Below, piece by piece: positions 10,697 through 19,758 of a stretch of DNA of 23,456 nt (the stretch's first letter is position 1; every line of letters begins with the position of its first letter). Position numbers and translations under genes: made by a program. Source of the stretch: Phlegmacium glaucopus (lineage: Eukaryota > Basidiomycota > Agaricomycetes > Agaricales > Cortinariaceae); assembly GCA_015039465.1 (NCBI GenBank), contig MU130013.1, forward strand, positions 254,462 to 277,917. The letters run 5' to 3'. Below the pieces are notes generated by a model. That model was not told the origin of the DNA and did not search any database. It saw only the letters and a program-made list of their open reading frames with translations.

Positions 10697-11153
10697 GGGG
10701 GGCCACTTCCCCCCCCCCCCACTGTTCCACGGCCGACACAACTCCACGACCGTCACACAGCACCACTGCCACCACACAGCATCTCCTACCACCACCTACC
10801 CACCAGCAGCACCAGTATGCGACGACCATCAGTAATCACTTAGTTTTAATTTGATTTTTTGTTTTTGTTTTTGTTTTTTGGGGGACCAATCCCCCCATCG
10901 ACAGCAGTGACAGTAGGTAACAACAACAACAGGTAGAAACAACAACAACAGGTAGTAACAACAGTAGTAGGTAACAACAACAACAACAACAAACAACAAC
11001 AACAGTACATAAACACCAAGACCCCACCACCACCGCCAACACTATCAACACTTTACTGTCACATAATGATTGACAAACAACTAAAGACTTTACACACAGT
11101 GCACTCCAGTGCACTAGTGTGGAACGCCAGACTTGTTTTAAGTTTTAAACTTA

Positions 11154-11173
11154 CCACCGTTCCGTAACGGTGG
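11154..11173. repeat. Conserved 8-bp-stem hairpin CCACCGTT-CCGT-AACGGTGG
   Basis: A perfect stem of eight pairs with a CCGT loop. The homologous copy at 10338-10357 has CCGCCGTT, turning one A:T pair into a G:T mismatch. It is followed by TGTATATATAC-like sequence in both copies. No function is known. Confidence 0.75.
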
Positions 11174-11278
11174 TGTGTATATACTTAATGTCAATTGAAT
11201 ACATATAAATTTAATGATAACTGAATATATACTAAGAAAATTAAAACTTATTATAAATTTTCATTCTCAACTCAAGAA

Positions 11279-11573
11279 GGGACCTTAAGGGTCCCAAGGT
11301 CCACCTAAGACTTGAAATGTGAGGGGGTGCAGAAGGAGGTCCTTAGGCGGGCCTGACGGGCCTTAGGACCTCCTTAGGACCTCCTTAGGAGGTCCTTAGG
11401 TCCTTAAGGACCCTAAGGATCAATTAAGGACCACCTAAGGATCATCTAAGGACCACCTAAGGAACAATTAAGGACCACCTAAGGACCATAAGGACCATAA
11501 GGATCATAAGGACCATTAAGGACCACTTAAGGACCACCTAAGGACCACCTTAAGACTACCTTAGACCACTTTA
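11279..11573. repeat. CCTTAGG/CCTAAGG array, second copy, with mirrored terminus
   Basis: More than twenty CCTTAGG, CCTAAGG or TTAAGG words with ACCACC and ATCA linkers. Embedded at 11314-11337 is GAAATGTGAGGGGGTGC followed by AGAAGGA, the mirror image of the B terminus. Reversed, the array reads as repeated CCAGGAATCCACCAGGAATT, the language of 12618-12720. Confidence 0.9.
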
Positions 11574-11699
11574 GTCGATTCAGTAACTGAACAAAATAAA
11601 GTAAATTAAAAAGGAAACTAAACCAAAAAAAAATAACGTTCTATATATAACTTTTAATATATGTACATTAATTATTGTATAAAAAGTGACAAATTATTG

Positions 11700-12600
11700 T
11701 TTTTCTTAGTTACAGTTCGAATGACGATGGTTACCCCCCCACGTCTGGGGGGGTTTGTTTTATTTCAACAGACACCGAACAACAACAACAACAACAATGA
11801 CAACAATGACAACAACAACAACAATGATGACGCTGAACGATGATGAAGATGGCTACCCCCCCTCCAGGGGGGGTTTTTTTGTTAATTTTTTATCAAATGT
11901 CCGCTACCCTCCCCTAGTGGGAGGGTTTTTTGGAAATATTTTACTTTTTAACCATGATCTATGTCAAACTATGCCCATTTTTTAAATATATATATCTATG
12001 TCTTAGCTTGGTGGAAAAAAGAAGAAAAACGGAAGAAAATTATGTTTACTAATCGCGCAGCGAATTTTGGGATCAAAGAATAATTTCATTGGTCGCCAAA
12101 GCTCTCTAGCATGGCCCAGAATCCCGAGATGGGAAAAAGGGGCCGAGCTCAAGCTGGCACAGGCAAGATATAAGATATGAGACTGTAAATACGAAAAAAG
12201 GAAGAGAATAACAAGGGAAAGTGGTAAAGGGTGGGGTGAAAGAATATAGAGCTCAATAATGCGCTATGTTGTGAGATAAAAGTTGAGAACACGAAGAAGA
12301 TGACTTGAGTGACTCTACTATATATACTAAAATGTGACAATGGATAAAGCGTTCAGTCAAAGCGCGTTGTGGCCCAGGCGGCCACCTGTGGCACAAAAAA
12401 TTAAAAAAGGAAATCTACAACCTAGCGCATTACATAGACCACAATCAAATTTGTTTGATTGTCACATATATATGTAGTTTCTTAGAGTACAAAATGTATA
12501 ATTAATTATGAATGATGATATACCCTCTTACCAGGGGGTAGTATTAAATTAAAGAAATTAATATATTACAAGAAAACTCTAAGGAAATTTGATTGAAATA
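11700..12600 (+). repeat. Right interior of element B: normal-polarity hairpins, (CAA)n and AT-rich DNA
   Basis: Normal C-run, loop, G-run, T-run hairpins at 11734-11760, 11856-11880 and 11907-11932 and a weaker one at 12523-12540 lie next to (CAA)n/(GAC)n at about 11778-11840. The rest, 11940-12520, is AT-rich with purine-rich patches and no recognisable gene; the 60-residue-class frames have no motifs. Confidence 0.7.
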
Positions 12601-12617
12601 GTGGTGTAGAAATAATA

Positions 12618-12780
12618 ATTCCAGGAATACACCAGGAATCCACCAGGAATTAATGAGGAATCCAGCAGGAATTAGATAGGAATCCCAGGAATCCACCCGG
12701 AATCCACCCGGAATCCATGAGGAATATTCTCATTTACCAGGAATTCCTGGATTCTGGGCAGTCTGGGCAGATTCCTGGAG
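12618..12780 (+). repeat. Right subterminal GGAATCC array of element B
   Basis: About twelve copies of (CC)AGGAATCCACC or close variants at 10 to 13-base spacing, then GGGCAGTCTGGGCAG and GGAGGAAGATGTGGGGGAG leading to the terminus. It is inverted relative to the left array, as expected for subterminal transposase-binding sites. Confidence 0.85.
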
Positions 12781-13068
12781 GAAGATGTGGGGGAGTGTAA
12801 AGCTCAGGAAATAACCATCTTTGAGGATGTAGTAAGCAGTAAATATGTGAGCAGTACATGGTCTAAGTTATTTTGAAGTCTTAACTTGCCTTTCACTGGA
12901 CCATCAGTAGTCAAAAAATTGGCCCAGCTGACCTAAATGAGGAACAACTAATCCATAAATCTGTCCAGGGACTGTATTACTGTGTGCTACACCGTGGGCA
13001 AGTACTTATATGCAAGTTTTCAAAGTTTGACCCCCAAAAATATTTTTTTTCTAAGCCTCCGGCAGCCC

Positions 13069-13069
<1 letters not shown>

Positions 13070-13111
<42 letters not shown>
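13070..13111 (+). repeat. 42-base poly-C tract in MITE1
   Basis: An uninterrupted C run within the right end of MITE1. The same position in MITE2 (20220-20232) has 13 C. It explains the poly-Pro and poly-Gly frames around it. The length in the assembly may be inexact. Confidence 0.9.
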
Positions 13112-13113
<2 letters not shown>

Positions 13114-13157
13114 CCCCGGGTTCCGGGTTTGATTCCTGGTGCCCCCTTGGATCAGAG

Positions 13158-14121
13158 TGGATAGATGTTGTTCTACTTACCAGGAAATGTAGTGCCATCC
13201 TGTTATCGTGGTTGCTGAAAACTCGAACAAGGAGGAAGCTCCGAGCAGCGTGAGAGCTCCTTGTTCTCAACAACTTCAAGGAAATCCGTGATTCACCTTG
13301 TCACACGGACCCAATTTAGGCACATTCACACCGGGTTGCCGAGTTTCGGCCGGAAGGGTTTCTCCCAGAAACCGGGTTTCGCAATAAGCATAAACTTTCA
13401 TCTACCCTTTCTTGGAGAAAGGGGGTTTCTCAATAGTTTTATCCCAGACCAACTGACTCTGTTCTTCTTCATTCCCACACCATGATATCCACATGGATAT
13501 CCGGTCCACCTTCAAGTTCGATGCCACATCTATCTATAAGCCCTACAACATTCTGCTGTAGAGCGGTGAGCGTTGTGACATGAACTTCAATTTGACAAAG
13601 AGAACATGCCAAACTCGTTTTGCATCGCAACAACGAACATCACATGCACAAATGCATCGATACATACTGCGAGGGCCTTTGTACTCAAGCTCAAGATGCA
13701 CACGCAAAGGTAAGAACCTTTACGAAGTGTATGGTACGGTTAGAAATCTTAACGACCCTGGTGACGTTTTATGAATGCTGATTCAGATTTGTCAGGGCCA
13801 AAGGAGTGACAGGTCTAGTACCAGATTAGGACGGTATCCATGCGGCACTTCGGCACAGGACCCTACCTGCCAGTGTCAATAGTTTAGAGTTAGAAATTCA
13901 ATTCACTGGGATTCACTGGCGGGCGACTTGGAACAAGCGTAATCGGCTCGTGCCAATGGATTCATTGGTTCGAAATAATGTTCTTCCTTTTCTGGATTTT
14001 CCAGGGTATTGAAGAGTGCCCAAATGCCTTAGTAAGGGTAGATTCATTACGAAAATATCACCGCAAGCAAGGTCTTTTTCAGGACAGATCCCACAATAAC
14101 CCTTTCGCTTCTTCCTTCACT
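13158..14121. promoter_or_regulatory. Upstream region of the NLR gene
   Basis: No other gene is supported. A short inverted motif pair sits around 13360-13430 (GGTTTCTCCCAGAAACC and CTTTCTTGGAGAAAGGGGG). The NLR promoter should lie in the last few hundred bases, but I see no convincing TATA box, so this is a location inference only. MITE1 ends about 970 bases upstream of the start codon. Confidence 0.35.
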
Positions 14122-17100
14122 ATGTCGAATTCGAAAGTCCAATCCTTCAAAGCCAAAGTAAAATCCAAGTTTTTTCCACCCGCCGAAACTACAAACCGGC
14201 TGGCTCGTGCAAGCAGCACCGCGGTTGATGGCCTGCAATTAATTCTCAATCTTTTCAAAGGGCCAGCAGGTGTCGTTGCGGTTCCCGGATTGAAGGTCGG
14301 CGTAGAGGGCCTCCTTTTTGTTATCAATGTAATCAGGGTACAGTTATAAATTGCCTTATGATTGCGCCTATTAACGAATAAATAGAAAATATCTCAAAAT
14401 GTGGACGATCTAGAGCAACTTGCAGTTCGGATTAGTGAGCTTACAGACGTCCTCGAGAAATCGAAGAAGAACGCAGGAACACCCTCCAAATCGATGCAGG
14501 ATCGAATAGATCATCTATCAAGGCAGGCTTTTCCATGACTGGCTCAAATTCACTGCCCTGATTAATGACTTTCAGTAAATGGATTGCAATTGCAGCTGAC
14601 GTGAAGAAGCTTGCTTCCCGTGGGATGGTGGGACGAACCTTTAACTACGTCAACGATGCAGCGTCTATAGCTTGTCATGTCCAGGCAATTTCATCGTCTA
14701 TCGAAAACTTCAAGGTGGGCACACATCCTTATCGGTCTTATCCTGACTAATGTAGCTTGAAACCAGATAGAAACAATGCTTGCGGTGGAGTTCTCGCTAG
14801 ATGTTAGCTTATCTTTCTGTTCATCTAACAACAATTCAGTCTGAAACGAATTGATTTCCAGCAGCTGACAGATGCCACTACCACGCTTGAAGGAAAACTC
14901 GACAATGTACAGGAAACCTTGAACGACGGACTTCAGGTATGTTCCTTCGAAATGAAGTATCCTGGTGCTATCTTAGATTTTGGCTAGGGAATGATGGCAA
15001 AATTAGACGTGAAAGGTAACTATTCGTTAACCTCCTCCTTACATGTGCAGCCCTCACCTGATACGTCCAAGACGGTCGCCCACCTATGGTTTTTTCCGCC
15101 TCATTTGAATCCCTCGATGCGCAGAAAATAACACGATGTTTTGATGGAACGAGAGTAGATGTGCTAGGTCAACTCCGTTCGTGGATAGGTGTTGAAGATG
15201 CCAGCGATAGCAACGTTCCCAATACCCCCATATTTTGGATAAATGGTTCGGCTGGAACGGGGAAGACTACGCTTTCATATACTTTCGCCGATGAATGCAA
15301 AAGGCGTGGAATCCCTGTTACAAGCTTCTTCTGCTCTCGCGACTTTGCAGACAGAAGTAATCCGAACCTGATCTTTGCATCCATTGCCCATCATCTCGGG
15401 CAAACATTTCCGTCCTTTGGGGTCCAGCTAGCGGAGGTTCTTCAGTCGAACCCTCACCTAGCCTCTGCGAGCGTCCCTTATCAACTAGAAGAACTTATCA
15501 TAAAACCTCTTCGATGTACTCGTGACTCGTTCCGTTTATGTCTCATTGTGATAGATGCTCTCGACGAATGCAAGGACATGGGCACCACATCCATCATCCT
15601 ATCCTCACTCTCTCGTTATGTTTCCGAACTCTCACCGCTGAGGATTTTGGTAACTAGTCGACCGGAACAGTCCATCACCTCTGTCTTTGCCCATAAGTCG
15701 GGTCATCTCAACGCAGCGTCACAATGTCTAGTCTTGCACAAACTGGAGCTAAGCGTTGTGCGACAAGACATCAAACGCTATCTCTTGTCAGCTCTCCAAG
15801 ATATCAGGGAGCGTTATGGCCTCGATAGTTCATGGCCGTCGGAGGAGGATGTCGAGGCACTGGCGACTCTATCCTTTGGCCTCTTTATTTTTGCAGCGAC
15901 CTCGATCAAGTTTATCGAAGAACGAAATGATTCTGATCCACAAGGTCAACTCACACGTCTCCTCAGCGCGAAAGAATTGAATGCCAATGCACAATCATCC
16001 CCCTATCATCATCTTGATAAATTGTACACTCAAGTCCTTATGCACGTATTCCCAGATATTTCAGTTCTACTATCAGGTCGACTGAAAATGATTCTCGGCA
16101 CCATCGTTTCCCTACAAGAGCCGCTTTCCCCGGTTTATCTGGAGAACCTGCTCGGTTTGACTCCCTCAACCATCCGACAAACTCTGGTACATCTTCATTC
16201 CATTCTTATTTTACCAGACCGCGACACCCAATTGATTCGGCTACACCATCCATCATTCGTCGATTTCATAACAGATTCCAATCGGTGCCATGATGCGAAC
16301 TTTAGAGTGGACAGCGAGAAACAGCATACATTACTTGCAATTCGGTGTCTCGAAGCTATGCAGTCACTCAAACAAGATATATGTGGAATCAACAATCCAT
16401 GTATACTAAATAGTGAAGTCGATGGTTTACATTCACGTATTGCGGACAATATTTTGCCTCATATTCAGTATGCATGCCGTCATTGGATGTTCCACCTTAC
16501 CCGTGCCCTGGTCTCGGATACTCTGGTCTCCCTCCTGAAGGAGTTTTGCAATAAGTATCTTCTTTACTGGATTGAAGCTTGTAGCCTGTTAGGGGAGCTT
16601 CGAAATACTTTGGTCGGTTTACATGCTGCAAAGGAATTTCTGTTGGTATGTGCTTTGTGTTTTCGCATGCGTCTAAGACTTAGCTTATTTAATATGTCAC
16701 AGAAAAAGGACCTCGTTGACTTACGCAATGTTGTTGATTTACTGCATGATTGCGAGCGGTTTACTCGTGAATTTTTCTCGATCCTGGATATTTCTTGTCT
16801 CCAAGTGTATCACTCGGCATTACATTTTACCCCAAGGCAGACAACTCTCTGGACCCAGTACGAGCACAAAAGTTTACCATTAAGCAGGACAAATAATTGT
16901 ATAGACGAGACTTGGAGCCCTTGTGTTCGGACTATGGATGGGCATTCCAGCTCAGTTTCATCTGTTGCATTCTCACCTGATGGCACACGAATCATGTCTG
17001 GATCCGCTGACAAGACTCTTCGACTGTGGGATGCAGTGAGTGGCGCCCATCTCGATACGCTCAATGGCCATTCCGGCTCAGTTCTTTCTGTCGCATTCTC

Positions 17101-19150
17101 ACTTGATGGCACACGAATCGTGTCTGGATCCGATGACGAGACTCTTCGACTGTGGGATGCAGTGAGCGGCGCCCATATCAACACGCTTGAGGGCCATTCT
17201 GGCAAAGTCCTGTCTGTTGCATTCTCACCTGATGGCACACGAATCGTGTCTGGATCCTTCGACAAGACTCTTCGACTGTGGGATGCAGTGAGTGGGGCCC
17301 ATCTCAACACGCTCACGGGCCATTCTGGCGTAGTTCGGTCTGTCGCATTTTCACCTGATGGCACACGAATCGTGTCTGGATCCGCCGACAAGACTCTTCG
17401 ACTGTGGGATGCAGTGAGCGGTGGCCATCTCAGCACGTTCAAGGGTCATTCTGTTGCATTCTCACCTGATGGCACACGAATCGTGTCTGGATCCGCCGAC
17501 AAGACTGTTCGACTGAGGGATGCAGTGAGCGGCGCCCTTCTCAACACCCTCAAGGGCCATTCTAAGAAAGTTCTGTCTGTTGCATTCTCACCTGATGGCA
17601 CACGAATCGCGTCTGGATCCAATGACGAGACTCTTCGACTGTGGGATGCAGTTAGCGGCGCCCATCTCAACACGCTCAAGGGTCATTCTGGCCCAGTTAG
17701 GTCTGTCGCATTCTCGGCTGATGGCACACGAATTGTGTCTAATTCCGACAATCTTCAACTGTCGGATGCAGTGACCGGCGCCCATCTCAATACGCTCGAG
17801 GGCCATTTTCTTAAAGTTCTGTCCGTTGCATTCTCACCCGATGGCACACAAATCGTGTCTGGATCCGATGACAAGACTCTTCGACTATGGGATGCAGGAA
17901 GTAGTGCCCATCTCAACAAGCTCAATGGCCATTCTGACGGGGTTTTCGCTGTTGCGTTCTCACCCGATGGCACACGAATCGTGTCTGCATCCTTCGACGA
18001 GACTCTTCGATTGTGGGATGTGAGCGGCGCCCATCTCAACACGCTCAAGGGTCATTCTGCCTCTGTTCTGTCTGTTGCATTCTCACCTGACGGCACACGA
18101 ATCGTGTCTGGATCCATAGACGGGACTGTTCGACTGTGGGATGCAGTGAGCGGTGCCCATCTCAACACGCTCAAGGGCCATTCTCACCCAGTTCAGTTTC
18201 TCGCATTCTCACCTGATGGCACACGAATCGTGTCCGAGGCCTCCCGTGACAAGGACAAGATTCTTCGACTGTGGAATGCAGTGAGTGGCGCCCATATCGA
18301 TACGCTCAATGGCCATTCTGGCAAAGTCCTGTCTGTTGCATTCTCACCTGATGGCACACGAATCGTGTCTGGATCCGATGACGAGACTCTTCGACTGTGG
18401 GATGCAGTGAGCGGCGCCCATCTCAACACGCTCAAGGGCCATTCCGGAAAAGTCCTGTCTGTTGCATTCTCACCTGATGGCACACGAATCGTGTCTGGAT
18501 CCGATGACGAGACTCTTCGACTGTGGGATGCAGTGAGTGGGGCCCATCTCAACACGCTCAAGGGCCATTCTGGCGTAGTTCGGTCTGTCAGATTCTCACA
18601 TGACGGTACACGAATTATGTCTGGATCCAATGACAAGACTCTTCGACTGTGGGATACAGCAAGCGGCGCCCATCTCAACACGCTCAAGGGTCATTCTGCC
18701 GATGTTGCGGCTGTTGCATTCTCACTTGATGGCACACGAATCGTGTTTGCATACTACGACACCACTCTTCGACTGCGGGATGCAGTGACTGGAAACACTG
18801 TTGAGATTTACAATAACTGCATTTATCCTCTTGTTCTCTCGCCTACTTCTCTCCGTGGGCAAAGTATGTCAAATATTCGGACCTTTATCAGTGATGGGTG
18901 GGTTTGGTCGATGCATCCGAAGCAACGCCTTTGTTGGATTCCGGTCTCGTACAGACCACCGAATCGCAGTTCTCTGGCGATAAGTGGAACTTGTATTGCT
19001 TTAGGCTCAGCGGATGGTCGTGTAATTGTCCTTGATCTTTCAGGTAGGCCTATTCTTTACTACTACTAGTACCTGTTTGACAATATTATTAGTATACGAT
19101 GCTAATATTTTCCCAAACATCTCTTCACAGTTGGGCGCATGAGGTTCTAA
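14122..19150 (+). CDS. NACHT-WD40 STAND (NLR-like) protein, nine exons
   Basis: Exons: 14122-14337, 14386-14522, 14576-14714, 14767-14802, 14862-14936, 14988-15015, 15072-16645, 16703-19043, 19131-19150. Phases agree throughout, giving about 1,521 residues. Intron 14523-14575 is GC-AG. Intron 16646-16702 is 57 nt and open, so it is easily missed. Residues 1-205 are helical with FKGPAGVVAVPGLKVGVE, like HeLo/MLKL-type bundles of fungal NLRs (inferred). NACHT: Walker A GSAGTGKTT (about 269-277), Walker B LIVIDALDEC (about 368-377), sensor ILVTSRPE (about 402-409). Fifteen WD40 repeats span about 811-1437, then an 84-residue tail. Family members are cytosolic signal-transducing ATPases; relatives such as Podospora HET-E/HET-D act in non-self recognition and cell death. 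The role here is inferred. The start was chosen because ATG at 14122 has A at -3 and the frame splices cleanly. The unspliced reading would end at 19069. Confidence 0.9.
16930..18810 (+). repeat. 15-unit 126-bp WD40 coding repeat
   Basis: The 42-codon unit GHS..V.SVAFSPDGTRIVSGS.D.TLRLWDAVSGAHLNTL repeats about 15 times. Units 12 and 13 (about 18310-18560) differ at only a handful of bases. Unit 5 (around 17441-17560) lacks five codons after KGHS, unit 9 lacks one codon pair's worth of the DAVSG turn (DVSG), and unit 7 (about 17685-17800) has NSDNLQLSDAVTG in place of the WD strand. Variable residues cluster right after GHS and around SGSxDxT. Confidence 0.95.
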
Positions 19151-19750
19151 ATGAAAGGCATCATATGCAGTTATGGAATCGTAGAGGCTGCAAGGTGGGG
19201 CACAAATTAGGGAAATTCTCATTTAGCCACATACTGTACTATTACGACCTAATTTATATTTGAGGGCGTATTGTTCCATCTGTACATCCAAGTCTTGTCC
19301 GAGTCATTGGTGTTTTTCCCTTTAAATGTGTGGTAAGGTTTTGTTATAATCGTTCCTTCGAAGGTTGCTTACAAGGAGAGTGTGAAGGCAGAGCACGCCC
19401 GTCATACCCGTCGCACGGTTTGTAAATCAATCCAAATGTTGTCGCATTATTTGATTGGTTTTATAGAGTCCATATACGATTTCGATTCCGATGCAAGTAC
19501 GAATCGTGATGCTTCGCAGGACTGAGGATACAGATTATTCAAGGAAATTATACTACTCAAGCTTTATCCACAATGTCAGTGTGTCAGCAATATCTTTCCC
19601 ATGGAATAACTTTCAGGAACTGACGTTGTACACAGGACCTTTGTATTCCAGGCAATCATTCTTGGGACTACTTTCATACACACGCCGAACTCGACAGCTG
19701 CGTATTTCTCTTGCGGAGGTGTTATCTTCTTGTAAGTCAGATGTTCATCA
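19151..19750. other. 3' flank of the NLR gene; no further gene seen
   Basis: An AT-rich 3' region followed by mixed sequence. Short open frames have no motifs. A polyadenylation site should lie here, but no single signal can be chosen. Confidence 0.4.
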
Positions 19751-19758
19751 TATCGACC

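Larger units (their letters stand above)
9833..11310. repeat. Two copies of an approximately 0.8-kb unit flanking the assembly gap
   Basis: The order GGGGGGCCACTTCCCCCC, then GGGGACCAATCCCCCCATCG, then CAG/CAA microsatellite, then AGTGCACTAG, then a CCGTTCCGTAACGGTGGTG hairpin, then an AT-rich stretch with GAATATATACTAAGAAAATT, then a CCTTAGG array occurs once at 9833-10596 and again from 10697. The non-repetitive part (10265-10500 versus 11085-11310) is roughly 90 percent identical by eye. The second copy starts immediately after the gap. Confidence 0.85.
9195..11575. other. Mirror-like segment: matches element B when reversed without complementing
   Basis: Read right to left on the same strand, this segment has the normal family features: GAC/GAT triplets, GGCTAC, C6-TCAC-G6-T hairpins, GGAATCC arrays and a right-type terminus. 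The block 11309-11367 reversed matches 12749-12807 at 54 of 59 positions. Equivalently, 11314-11337 is the exact base-by-base complement, unreversed, of 8927-8950 (24 of 24). The left edge lies between the normal array (ends about 9180) and the first mirrored CCCCCACTCCCCC at 9188-9210. The right edge lies between the last mirrored array unit (about 11573) and the first normal hairpin (11734). The cause, artefact or biology, is unknown. Confidence 0.85.
8922..12807 (+). mobile_element. Element B: 3.9-kb non-autonomous element with 8-bp TSD
   Basis: It is flanked by GAAATAAC at 8914-8921 and 12808-12815. MITE2 has the single-copy empty site (CTAGAAATAACCATC), which proves insertion. The ends share CTTTACACTCCCCCAC(G/A)TC, inverted (8927 on, and the complement of about 12782-12802). 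Inside each end lies a GGAATCC/GGATTCC array. No transposase is visible; the interior is microsatellites, G/C hairpins, AT-rich DNA, an assembly gap and the mirror-like segment. The 8-bp duplication fits a hAT-like mechanism, although the outermost bases (GAGGT versus CTGAG) do not match each other well. Confidence 0.85.
8719..13149 (+). mobile_element. MITE1: 12-bp-TIR element with 8-bp TSD, split by element B
   Basis: The ends are CAAGGGGGCACC and GGTGCCCCCTTG, an exact 12-bp terminal inverted repeat, flanked by identical GATCAGAG at 8711-8718 and 13150-13157. Removing element B and its extra GAAATAAC leaves about 537 bp that aligns with the uninterrupted copy at 19759-20262. The 8-bp duplication suggests a hAT-type transposase acting in trans. 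It has no coding capacity. Differences from MITE2 near the left end (TTCA for TTCG, CACAGG for CACGGG) are CpG transitions, pointing to cytosine methylation. Confidence 0.9.

Noticed and set aside
9481..11114. Many open frames giving poly-Cys/Leu/Val/Gly/Trp or Gln/Asn/Ser/Thr proteins
   Set aside because: They are translations of CAG/CAA/CAC microsatellites and G/C hairpins, present on both strands and interrupted by the gap; no start context, splicing or domain supports them.
9833..11310. The two 0.8-kb copies as LTRs of a retrotransposon
   Set aside because: No TG...CA ends, primer-binding site, polypurine tract or target duplication; the copies carry subterminal arrays and a mirrored DNA-element terminus.
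10463..11573. CCTTAGG arrays as a transposon family separate from the GGATTCC family
   Set aside because: The terminus, linkers and hairpins all match the GGATTCC family when the string is reversed, so a separate family is not needed.
16810..18687. Long minus-strand frames across the WD40 region (up to 210 residues)
   Set aside because: They are antisense shadows of the 126-bp repeat, maintained by the repeat's codon pattern, and have no independent motif.
16930..18810. CRISPR-like array
   Set aside because: The 126-bp repeats are coding WD40 units without spacers.
15086..19069. Single-exon NLR starting at 15086 and ending at 19069
   Set aside because: Upstream exons splice in phase into this frame, an in-frame intron fits 16646-16702, and the last 26 bases run into a good donor (G|GTAGGC) with a branch point and acceptor before 19131.
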